64,000 nucleotides of DNA from DATARH01 sp036268075. GTDB taxonomy: Bacteria > Pseudomonadota > Alphaproteobacteria > ATCC43930 > CGMCC-115725. Under the pieces are notes generated by a model, which was given only the letters and a program-made list of their open reading frames with translations, was not told the DNA's origin and ran no database searches. The DNA lies in contig DATAUV010000133.1 of assembly GCA_036268075.1 (NCBI GenBank), positions 68,879 to 132,878 on the forward strand, in the 5' to 3' direction. Of the stretch, positions 32,281 to 40,490 are shown piece after piece. Made by a program: the position numbers and the translations under genes. Every line of letters begins with the position of its first letter. Positions within the stretch are counted from its first letter, which is position 1.

Positions 32281-34137
32281 TCACGCGAGGCGGAGCTGGG
32301 TCTTCAAATTGTCCGACCACTCCGTCTGCAAGGTGTGGAATAGCGCGCGATGTTCTTCGCGGTCATCTCCATGCACCATTTGGCTTTGCGTGCGCGCCAG
32401 GCTGAGCAGAAGAATCTGTAGCCCGACTAGCAGTTCGCCGGTACGTGTTGCGCCCGCCTCCCCGTCCCGGGTTTCCTCCTCGGATTCCGGAAGTGTGAGC
32501 TCCATGAGGGGCTTATAAAGCTTCGTATAAAACGGATGCGCGGTGTTGATCGTTAGGATGACCTTCCCGTACTCGTAGTCGATGGCGTAGAACGGCCAAT
32601 ACGGGTCGTCCTTGAAATCGGTGACGTATCGAGCGTTCTTGATGCGCTCATAGGCCTCATCCGATGTTTCGTTGTTACGCCGCAGCCGGGTGGCGAATGC
32701 CCGCAAATTGCGCTCCAGCTCGGCCGTTTCTTCGGGGGTTTCGGGCAGCGGTTTGCGCTGAAAGGCGTCTGCCGCCTGCGCCCGCCGCTCGGCTTCGGAG
32801 ACTTTGCCCTTACTTTTGGACAGCGCATTGTCGGCCTGGACTTGCTGGTTGTGCTCGCGGACCTTCGCAACCTCGTCCTTGATTTGCTCGCGAATGATAT
32901 CGAGGGCGTATTTCTTGGGCCGCACCCCCTGCTTCGTCATCGCGACGCCGAGCGCCTCGTCGAGGCGTCCGTCGAAGTCGATCTGGATTCGCAGCCAGAT
33001 CGATGTTGCGTGACGCTTGCCCGACAGCTCCGGAAACGCGCGGATATCCACCTCGCGCCCGTTCCGCATGAACGAGACCTGATGATCTTCGTAGACGCGA
33101 AGGTCGTTGTTGAGAACCTTCCGTCCCAACCCTTGCCAGCTCTCGATCGGCAGCGCGTACAGGCGCACCGACACCGGCGCGGTGTCGTTTGATCCTTCCG
33201 CGACCGGGATCTGAATGGTCCATGCTTGCTTGAGAGCGCTCCGGGTGACGCCTTGTTCCTTCAGCTCCGGAACCTTGGTGTGCCGTGCTTCGGGCATCGA
33301 ATAGGTCGGATCAAAGGGTTCGACCCGGCGGTTGTTGATGTAGAGCTTCAACCCCTCAGCGATGTAGCGCCGATAGATCCGGGCCATGTCACGCGTCGCG
33401 TGGTCGCATAGCGTCTTGGCCTGTTTATGGGTGAGCCGATCACAATCCGGCACATAGACGATTGTGCCGTGTGGCCCCAGATATTCGTCGAGGTCGTCGG
33501 GCGAGCCGGTGAGCGGCGTCTGGTCCTCTGCGCGAGGATAGTCGAGCGCTGTGGTTAGTATCTCGGCGATTTCCACCGGAAGCCGGTCACGAAACGTCGA
33601 CTCGGGCAGGTTCAACACGTTGCTTCGCTGGTTGCCGATCTCGTCAACGTCGAGCTCCATCGTGTAAAAGGCGCCCGGCTCCTGCCAGGAATAGACCTCA
33701 AGCCGTGGTCCCATGCTGAGGGCGGCGGTTTTCATGCCGACACCGAAGCGCCCAATGCCGTCGCGTTGGTCGAAGACCATCGAACCGCCGAACGACATGG
33801 CAACCCGCAGAACGTCGGGCGCCATGCCTTTTCCGTCATCAAGGACGAGCACGTCGAGCTTGATGTCGTTGCGGTGCCCCCGCTGACGGAAATAGACGCG
33901 TATCTCCTTCGCGCCCCATTGGGCGGCGTTGTCGACATGCTCGCACACGGCCCAAACGGTGTTGTTGTAACCCACGTCGCGGAGCGACTGGATGAATGTC
34001 TGGGCGAGAAAGAGCGGCACGGTGCTGGCGGACTCGTGCAGCACGCGGCGGATGACTGCCTCGCTGCCCTTGGGGGCGTTGGGGCTCCAGGCCGGAACGG
34101 CGTTCGGGCGCGGTTCGTTGGGGATCGCGGTGTTCAT
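32281..34137 (-). CDS. GHKL (Hsp90/MORC-like) ATPase linked to dndA
   Basis: 618 residues. The Bergerat ATP-binding fold is clear: N-box CEHVDNAA (E66, D69-N70), G1 box DDGKGM (100-105) and G2 box GIGRFGVGMKTAAL (127-140). The middle (~200-400) likely forms the transducer domain, and a charged helical part (420-510) follows. Proteins of this class act as ATP-driven clamps (MutL, GyrB, Hsp90, MORC). It lies 114 bases behind dndA on the same strand. I know no such gene as a standard dnd component, so it may be a new part of this system or unrelated cargo. Confidence 0.8.
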   Translation of the reverse strand: MNTAIPNEPRPNAVPAWSPNAPKGSEAVIRRVLHESASTVPLFLAQTFIQSLRDVGYNNTVWAVCEHVDNAAQWGAKEIRVYFRQRGHRNDIKLDVLVLDDGKGMAPDVLRVAMSFGGSMVFDQRDGIGRFGVGMKTAALSMGPRLEVYSWQEPGAFYTMELDVDEIGNQRSNVLNLPESTFRDRLPVEIAEILTTALDYPRAEDQTPLTGSPDDLDEYLGPHGTIVYVPDCDRLTHKQAKTLCDHATRDMARIYRRYIAEGLKLYINNRRVEPFDPTYSMPEARHTKVPELKEQGVTRSALKQAWTIQIPVAEGSNDTAPVSVRLYALPIESWQGLGRKVLNNDLRVYEDHQVSFMRNGREVDIRAFPELSGKRHATSIWLRIQIDFDGRLDEALGVAMTKQGVRPKKYALDIIREQIKDEVAKVREHNQQVQADNALSKSKGKVSEAERRAQAADAFQRKPLPETPEETAELERNLRAFATRLRRNNETSDEAYERIKNARYVTDFKDDPYWPFYAIDYEYGKVILTINTAHPFYTKLYKPLMELTLPESEEETRDGEAGATRTGELLVGLQILLLSLARTQSQMVHGDDREEHRALFHTLQTEWSDNLKTQLRLA

Positions 34138-34251
34138 GGCTCGGGTCCTTGGGCTGTGGCATCCGCTGTGGATGCCGGACGACAGAATGGCTCTGTCATT
34201 CCTTCAGGTGCGCGAGCCGCCCAGAAGGTTGCTCAAGAGACGCAAAAAATC

Positions 34252-35403
34252 TCAGAGCCGCAGATCGGACAGGATCGCGACGACGTCGCGCCAGGCGACT
34301 TCTGGTGTTGAATGGCACCACGAAAGCCGAACGGTGCCGGCGACCTCCTCCTCAGATAGCCCCATAGCGGCGAGGACGTGGCTCGGCTCGTACCGGGCTG
34401 ATGTGCAAGCCGATCCGTTCGAGATCGCCACCTGATCTTTAAGCGCCACCATAACCGCCTCGGAATCGAGACCGGGAATCGCAACGCTGAGGATGTTAGC
34501 CAGCACGCCGCGGACGGGATTGCCGTGCATAACCGGTTCAAGCGGGGCAAGGGCGGCGAGCGCTTCGTCTCGCAGCCGAACGCAGGCGGCCGTTCGGGAC
34601 ACGCGCTCGACGTTGGCTAGTTCTGCGGCGAGACCGAGCCCGGCGATAAGGGGCACAGGCTGGGTGCCTGGGCGCAACCCACGTTCCTGACCGCCTCCTA
34701 CCATCAAAGGCTGTAACGGAAGCCGCCTCCCGGACCGGCGGCGCGCAACGAGCGCCCCGACCCCTTTTGGTCCGAAAACCTTGTGGCCGCTAATGCTGAT
34801 CATGTCGATCCGGCGATGCCGCAGCGTTGGGGTTTCGCGGCCATAAGTCTGGGCCGCATCGACATGGAAAAATGGCCCGTCGTCCGCGGGCAGATCGTTG
34901 GCGATCTCGGCAATCGGCTGGAGGGCGCCGGTCTCGTTGTTGGCGTGCATTACCGAGACGAGCAGCGTTTCCGGCCGGATCGCGGCGAGCACGTCTGAAG
35001 CCGAGACGTAACCAGCTCGATCCGGAGAGACGAGCGTGACCTCGAAGCCCCCTTCGGCAAGGCGTCCGAGCGGCTCCAGCACGGCTTTGTGCTCGATAGC
35101 GGTGCTGATGATGTGGCGGCGCCCTTCGGAGGCGCCGAACTTGGAGAGTCCCAAGATGGCCAGGTTGTCGCTTTCGGTCGCGCCGCTGGTGAAAATGACC
35201 TCTTCGGGTTCGCAGTCCATGGTGGCGGCAAGCCGTTCGCGGGCGATGCCTACTTCTCGCTGAGCAGCGGCGCCGTATGTATGGGTGCGGCTGCCGGCAT
35301 TGCCGAACTCGTCGACGAAGAGCCGCATGACCAGCTCAGCCACGCGTGAGTCCATGGGCGTGGTGGCCGCGCAGTCGAGATAGATTGGCTGACGATCACG
35401 CAT
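34252..35403 (-). CDS. dndA: DndA cysteine desulfurase
   Basis: 383 residues. DndA is an IscS/NifS-type PLP enzyme that takes sulfur from cysteine and loads it onto DndC for DNA phosphorothioation. The PLP lysine is K208 in SISGHKVFGPKG, the N-terminal signature is YLDCAATTPMD, and the active-site cysteine is C333 in SNGSACTSARYEPSH. It is divergent from dndBCDE, with 101 bases between the two starts. Many dnd loci lack dndA and use the host IscS; here it is kept. Confidence 0.92.
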   Translation of the reverse strand: MRDRQPIYLDCAATTPMDSRVAELVMRLFVDEFGNAGSRTHTYGAAAQREVGIARERLAATMDCEPEEVIFTSGATESDNLAILGLSKFGASEGRRHIISTAIEHKAVLEPLGRLAEGGFEVTLVSPDRAGYVSASDVLAAIRPETLLVSVMHANNETGALQPIAEIANDLPADDGPFFHVDAAQTYGRETPTLRHRRIDMISISGHKVFGPKGVGALVARRRSGRRLPLQPLMVGGGQERGLRPGTQPVPLIAGLGLAAELANVERVSRTAACVRLRDEALAALAPLEPVMHGNPVRGVLANILSVAIPGLDSEAVMVALKDQVAISNGSACTSARYEPSHVLAAMGLSEEEVAGTVRLSWCHSTPEVAWRDVVAILSDLRL

Positions 35404-35504
35404 TTTGGTAGCCTCTTTACCAAACTACGTTTGCTGCGTTGACGTAGTGTGCGTCTCCAACATACTGTGCTGGCGCTCCATCGTCTCCCAAAATAAGGGC
35501 CTCC
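35404..35504 (+). promoter_or_regulatory. dndA-dndB divergent control region with two palindromes
   Basis: Palindrome 1 is TTTGGTA, 7 bases, TACCAAA (~35404-35424). Palindrome 2 is ACTACGT, 11 bases, ACGTAGT (35424-35448). The second contains TACG and CGTA separated by 13 bases. From memory, Salmonella DndB binds TACG-N10-CGTA and represses its operon, so this may be a DndB operator with a different spacer. A -35-like TTGACG (35439-35444) overlaps the right arm, with ATACTG-like -10 candidates ~17 bases on, toward dndB. Binding here would block dndB transcription. Confidence 0.6.
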
Positions 35505-36593
35505 ATGGACCGGGCGTTCGAATATGTCTTCCCCGCAATCCGGGGCATCCAGGCTGGGCGAGAGTTCTACGTCTCGATGTGCCCGCTGCGCCTGCTGCCC
35601 AAGCTTTTTCTGTTCAACGAAGCTGAGCTTGTGCCTGAGCTTCGCGCTCAGCGCCAACTCAATCGCGGACGGCTGCCGGAGCTTGCCCGCTATATTGCGT
35701 CCAACAGGGACAGTTACGTCTTCTCGGCGATCACGGCGTCTGTCGACGCGGATGTGCATTTTGTCCCCGCGGTCGAGACCGACGATCCGCCGATGATGGG
35801 TGCGCTGCATGTGCCGATGAGCGCCCGTTTCATCATCAATGATGGGCAGCATCGTCGAGCGGCGATCGAGATGGCGCTCAAGGATTGCCCGGAGCTGGCG
35901 GACGAGAGCATCGCCGTGGTGTTTTTTTTAGACCGCGGTCTAGCCCGCTGTCAGCAGATGTTCGCCGATCTGAACCGGTATGCGATCCGCCCGTCGCGTT
36001 CCCTCAGCGTCCTTTACGATCATCGCGACGAGAAGGCGCGGCTGGCGAAGCTGGTCATCGAGCGGCTCCCCGACTTCAAAGAGCTGGTCGAATTGGAAAA
36101 ATCCAGCCTATCGGCTGGGTCGAAGAAGCTGATCACGCTGAGCGCCCTTTTCACCGCGACGACGGCTCTACTCGCAAATCACGATTTTGACGACACGCGG
36201 GACGAGACGGTCGTGTCCTTCTGGAAGGAGGTGTACGGTCACATGGGTGACTGGCGGTCCGTTCGGGGAGGCGAGATGACTGCCGGGGCTTTCCGCGACC
36301 AATATCTGCACGCGCACGGTGTCGTGCTTCATGCTCTTGGTCGTGTCGGCAATGGGCTCCTGCTTGAGCATCGCCGCGATTGGAGGACGCAGTTGAAGGA
36401 GCTTCGCAATATAGATTGGCGTCGCGTTTCACCTGTCTGGGAGGGACGCGCGACGGTGGGTGGTTCCGTCTCTAAATCCTTTCAGAACGTCGTCCTGACG
36501 ACGAACCTCATCAAAACCTCGCTTGGACTGCGGCTTGGACCCGAGGAGCAGCGGGTCGAAGACGCGATGTCGCGAGGCGACTATGCCGCGTGA
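35505..36593 (+). CDS. dndB: DndB, DGQHR-family regulator
   Basis: 362 residues. The family motif DGQHRRAA is at 113-120, inside a ParB-like fold. DndB is not required for modification in known systems and acts as a negative regulator of dnd expression. A cysteine known to matter in Salmonella DndB (C29) may correspond to C26 here (FYVSMCPLRLL). The gene starts the plus-strand operon dndBCDE-methyltransferase and overlaps dndC by 11 bases. Confidence 0.9.
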   Translation: MDRAFEYVFPAIRGIQAGREFYVSMCPLRLLPKLFLFNEAELVPELRAQRQLNRGRLPELARYIASNRDSYVFSAITASVDADVHFVPAVETDDPPMMGALHVPMSARFIINDGQHRRAAIEMALKDCPELADESIAVVFFLDRGLARCQQMFADLNRYAIRPSRSLSVLYDHRDEKARLAKLVIERLPDFKELVELEKSSLSAGSKKLITLSALFTATTALLANHDFDDTRDETVVSFWKEVYGHMGDWRSVRGGEMTAGAFRDQYLHAHGVVLHALGRVGNGLLLEHRRDWRTQLKELRNIDWRRVSPVWEGRATVGGSVSKSFQNVVLTTNLIKTSLGLRLGPEEQRVEDAMSRGDYAA

Positions 36594-38094
36594 TCAATCG
36601 CCGAAGGGAAAGTCCGCGTTTGCCGAAGCCGGATTCAAACAGACCGTCGGGAGTGTGCTGGAAGAGGTTGTGGAGCTCTACCGGTCCGATACGATCCCTT
36701 GGGTTGTCGGTTATAGCGGGGGGAAAGACTCGACCGCGACTTTGCAACTGGTCTGGTTAGCCCTTGCCCGGCTAAAGCCCGATGAGCGAAACAAGCCGGT
36801 CTACGTCATCAGCACCGATACGCTTGTCGAAAATCCAGTAGTCGCGGCGTGGGTGGCGCGATCGCTCGACCATATGGCCGATCGCGCCAAAGCCGAGGGG
36901 CTGCCCATTACGACGCACCGGCTTACGCCGGACCCCGCCGATACTTTCTGGGTCAACTTGATCGGGCGAGGTTATCCCGCACCACGCCCGAAATTCCGGT
37001 GGTGCACGGAACGCCTCAAGATCAATCCCGCTAACAGCTTCATCGGCAACGTCGTCAAACGGAACGGCGAAGCCATCGTCGTGCTCGGCATGCGCAAGGC
37101 GGAGAGCGGCGCCCGCAAACGTGTAATGAGCCGTTTGGAAACGCGACGGGTGCGGGAGCGGCTCAGCCCGAACGACAGCTTGGCGAACTCATACGTCTAT
37201 ACCCCGATCGAGAGCTGGTCGAATGACGACGTATGGATGTTCCTGATGCAGGTCCGAAACCCCTGGGGTTTCCCGAACAAGGACTTGCTGACGATGTACC
37301 AGGGGGCCTCGGCGGATGGCGAGTGCCCGCTGGTGATTGACTCATCGACGCCGAGCTGCGGCGATAGCAGATTCGGATGCTGGGTCTGCACGCTGGTCGA
37401 GAAGGACAAGTCGATGCAGGCGATGATTCAGAACGACCAGGAAAAGGAGTGGATGCTGCCGCTCCTGGAACTCCGGAACGAGCTCGACGGGGACGACAGG
37501 TCATTACGCGATTTCCGGCGAATGAACGGATCGGTACAGCTGTTCAAGGATCGCGTAATCCCTGGGCCATACGTCCAGCGGGCTCGCGAGCAATGGCTCA
37601 GGAAGGTGCTTGAAGCTCAGCGACACATCCAGACACACGGCCCCGAGGAAATGCGCGCGATCGAACTCATCAGCATGCCGGAACTGGCCGAGATCCGACG
37701 GCTTTGGGTGCTTGAGAAACACGAGTTGGAAGACACTTTGCCGGTGATTTATCAGGAGGTCACGCGGACGCCCTACGCGGGCGGACGTATTGACGACAAC
37801 CTCGTCATGGGGGCTGAGGAGATGGGCCTGCTCCGGGAACTCGCTGGCGATGAGTTGCACTACCAGCTGACCCGGGAGCTATTGGATGTAGAGCGCCGCC
37901 ATCGATCGATGGCGCGACGCGGCGGATTGTTCAAGGCGCTCGAACAGGCGCTGCGGCGCGGCTATTTCGACAATGCCGAAGAGGCCGAACAACGCGCGCT
38001 TGAACGGCGCGACCTGATGGATGGCGCTCGCGCCAGCGCCGTCGAATTGGAGCTTCCCCTGATCCGCGCGGTTGCAGCGCCGACGCAGGAATAA
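36583..38094 (+). CDS. dndC: DndC, PAPS-reductase-like sulfurtransferase
   Basis: 503 residues from the ATG at 36583, within the end of dndB. The ATP-pyrophosphatase loop SGGKDST is at residues 45-51. Cysteines for the 4Fe-4S cluster are visible in FRWCTERLK (~140) and CGDSRFGCWVC (~259-269). DndC activates the DNA backbone or transfers sulfur from DndA. The length and motif order match the family. It is followed after 21 bases by dndD. Confidence 0.95.
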   Translation: MPRDQSPKGKSAFAEAGFKQTVGSVLEEVVELYRSDTIPWVVGYSGGKDSTATLQLVWLALARLKPDERNKPVYVISTDTLVENPVVAAWVARSLDHMADRAKAEGLPITTHRLTPDPADTFWVNLIGRGYPAPRPKFRWCTERLKINPANSFIGNVVKRNGEAIVVLGMRKAESGARKRVMSRLETRRVRERLSPNDSLANSYVYTPIESWSNDDVWMFLMQVRNPWGFPNKDLLTMYQGASADGECPLVIDSSTPSCGDSRFGCWVCTLVEKDKSMQAMIQNDQEKEWMLPLLELRNELDGDDRSLRDFRRMNGSVQLFKDRVIPGPYVQRAREQWLRKVLEAQRHIQTHGPEEMRAIELISMPELAEIRRLWVLEKHELEDTLPVIYQEVTRTPYAGGRIDDNLVMGAEEMGLLRELAGDELHYQLTRELLDVERRHRSMARRGGLFKALEQALRRGYFDNAEEAEQRALERRDLMDGARASAVELELPLIRAVAAPTQE

Positions 38095-38115
38095 CCCTCA
38101 TCGTGGGCGCCAGCG

Positions 38116-40116
38116 ATGATCCTCGATGACCTGACGCTTCACAATTTTGGCGTTTACGGCGGACGGCAGTCGATCACCCTCACGCCGACAGGATCAGGCC
38201 GCCCGATCATTCTGTTTGGCGGACTGAACGGGGGAGGCAAGACGACGCTGCTCGATGCCCTGCAACTTTGTCTCTATGGGCCGGCGGCGCGGAACTCGAA
38301 CCGCAATGGCCTTGGCTACGAGGAGTACCTGCGGCGCTGCATTCATCGCGGCGGCGGACCGCGCGAGGCTGCGATCGAGGTCGCCTTTCGCCATACCGCC
38401 AACGGCGAGGAGCAGCGGTTTCGATTGCACCGGTCCTGGATCGCGGGCAACACCGGCTGCCGCGAGCGCTTTCATGTCTTGCGCAATGGCGAGCTGGACA
38501 AGCTAGCCACCGACCATTGGGCGGAGCAGGTCGAAGACTTCATTCCCGCTCGCATCGCCCATCTCTTTCTGTTCGATGGCGAGAAGGTGGAAAGCTATGC
38601 CGATCTTGACGGTGCGCCGACAATGATCGCGACCGCGATCCAGAACCTGCTGGGCCTGGATATCGTTGAGCGCCTTATAGCTGACCTCGGCTTGCTCGAG
38701 CGGCGGCGGCGCACCGAGATGAAAGCGCCGGAAGGTCGCGGCGAGATCGAAGACCTTCGGGCAAAGATAGAAGGGCTCGAAGGGGCGAGACAGCGGCTCG
38801 TGCGCGAACGCGCGGCCGCGGCGAACGCGCTCGATCGACGCATGCAGGAGCTCGCTGCGATCGAGGAGCGTTACCAGCGCGAAGGCGGCGGGCTGTTCGA
38901 AAGCCGAGCCGAGTTAGAGGGCGAAGCGGTTGCAAACGAGCGGCAATTGGCAACCGTCCTCAAAGAACTCAGAGATTGCGCGGCGGGTTGCGCGCCCTTG
39001 TTGCTCATTTCTGATCTCCTGGAGGCGGTAACACACCGCCATGCCGCAGAGGAAATCACTCGGCGCAGCCGCGAAACGGTCTTGGCGATTGCCGAGGAGC
39101 ACAAGGTTTTGCTCGCTTTTCCGGGTTTGGCGGCCCTGGCACCAGGGGACCGACGGTCGCTTGAGCGAGAGCTCTCCAACCGGCTTCAGGGTTTGCGAGC
39201 CGCCGCGGAAGGCGTGACATATTTAGACCTCGGCGCCGAGGCGGGAATCACGCTGTCTTCTCTCAGCGCGTCTGACCTTCCGGTGACGAAAGCGCGGCTG
39301 GAGGATTTACGCGCGAGCGAGCAAGGCTTCGCAACCGCACTAGACGAGGCGCGCTTGGCATTGGCAGCTGCTCCATCCTATGACGCGATCGCAGGAGTGC
39401 TAGCGGCGCGGGAAGCGGCACAGCGGGACGTCGGTCGTCTCCAAGCCGAGCAGAATGAGCGCGATTCCGAAATCCACCGGCTAGAGCGGGAGATGGGTCA
39501 GCTTCGTGAGCGCGAGGCGCGGCTGGCCCAAGCGCAAATCCGCGAGAGGTTCGAGCGTGAGGATATTAGGAGGCTGCTTCTTCACTCGGGAAAGGCGCGC
39601 GGCACCCTGGGCCGCTTCCGCGAGACGGTCGTAGAACGGCACGTCGCGCGCATACAAAGGCTCGTGCTGGAAAGCTTTCATCAATTGATCCGAAAGCGTT
39701 CACTGGTGACCGAACTGCGGATCGACCCGCAGTCTTTTGAGCTGGAGCTGCGCGGCAGCGACGGACACCAATTGATGCCGGATCGCCTCTCCGCCGGCGA
39801 GCGACAGCTTCTGGCTATCGCGATCTTATGGGGACTAGCCAAAGCGTCGGGCCGTCCGTTGCCGACAGTCATCGATACGCCTTTGGGACGGCTCGACTCG
39901 AAGCACCGCACGCACCTCGTAAAACGGTATTTTCCGCAAGCGAGCCATCAGGTGCTGTTGCTCTCGACGGACGAAGAGATCATCGGGCGGTATTACGATG
40001 ATCTGCGCCCATCAATTGATCGGACGTACCGGCTGCGTTTTGACGAGTCGGAAGGGCGTACCATTGTCGAGTCGGGCTATCTGGCCGCCGGAGGCGAGCA
40101 TGGCCATGCCGATTGA
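38116..40116 (+). CDS. dndD: DndD, SMC-like ATPase
   Basis: 666 residues. Walker A GGLNGGGKTT is at 35-44. Coiled coils span ~210-480, and the ABC signature and Walker B (LSAGERQLLAIAILWG, then PTVIDTPLGRLD) are near 555-600. DndD hydrolyses ATP, perhaps to nick or open DNA for DndC/DndE. Note the second SMC-type ATPase of similar size in the restriction operon (29107-31101). It overlaps dndE by 17 bases. Confidence 0.93.
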   Translation: MILDDLTLHNFGVYGGRQSITLTPTGSGRPIILFGGLNGGGKTTLLDALQLCLYGPAARNSNRNGLGYEEYLRRCIHRGGGPREAAIEVAFRHTANGEEQRFRLHRSWIAGNTGCRERFHVLRNGELDKLATDHWAEQVEDFIPARIAHLFLFDGEKVESYADLDGAPTMIATAIQNLLGLDIVERLIADLGLLERRRRTEMKAPEGRGEIEDLRAKIEGLEGARQRLVRERAAAANALDRRMQELAAIEERYQREGGGLFESRAELEGEAVANERQLATVLKELRDCAAGCAPLLLISDLLEAVTHRHAAEEITRRSRETVLAIAEEHKVLLAFPGLAALAPGDRRSLERELSNRLQGLRAAAEGVTYLDLGAEAGITLSSLSASDLPVTKARLEDLRASEQGFATALDEARLALAAAPSYDAIAGVLAAREAAQRDVGRLQAEQNERDSEIHRLEREMGQLREREARLAQAQIRERFEREDIRRLLLHSGKARGTLGRFRETVVERHVARIQRLVLESFHQLIRKRSLVTELRIDPQSFELELRGSDGHQLMPDRLSAGERQLLAIAILWGLAKASGRPLPTVIDTPLGRLDSKHRTHLVKRYFPQASHQVLLLSTDEEIIGRYYDDLRPSIDRTYRLRFDESEGRTIVESGYLAAGGEHGHAD

Positions 40117-40486
40117 ACACATCCGCCTGTCAAAGCAGGGGCGGGAACAGCTGATCCGCCTGAAGCGCTACACCGGGATCGAGCATTGGAACGTGCTTTG
40201 CCGATGGGCATTCTGCCGGTCACTGGCCGAACCCAGCGTGCCGCCGCCGGCCAGGATTCCTGCTGATAGCAATGTCGAGATGTCGTGGCGGGTCTTCGGC
40301 GGGCGCTATCACGATGTCTATCTCGCCGTCCTCAAGGAGCGTTGCCTCCGTGACGGACTTGGCGTTGAGGAAGATGTGGTGGCCGCTCAGTTTCGTCTGC
40401 ATTTACACCGCGGCATCGCCTATTTGGCGAGCGACCGCAGTCTTCGCGCGGGAGTCAGGTGCCTGGTCGCGCAAACGCTCGGATAA
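40100..40486 (+). CDS. dndE: DndE
   Basis: 128 residues from the ATG at 40100. The DndE/DUF1832 pattern is visible: EHIRLSKQGREQLIRLKRYT near the start, WNVLCRWAFCRSL, then WRVFGGRYHDVYLAVLKERC and the final FRLHLHRGIAYL. DndE binds nicked double-stranded DNA in the modification complex. It overlaps dndD, and the methyltransferase starts 5 bases after its stop, so all genes from dndB onward are one operon. Confidence 0.93.
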   Translation: MAMPIEHIRLSKQGREQLIRLKRYTGIEHWNVLCRWAFCRSLAEPSVPPPARIPADSNVEMSWRVFGGRYHDVYLAVLKERCLRDGLGVEEDVVAAQFRLHLHRGIAYLASDRSLRAGVRCLVAQTLG

Positions 40487-40490
40487 GCGG

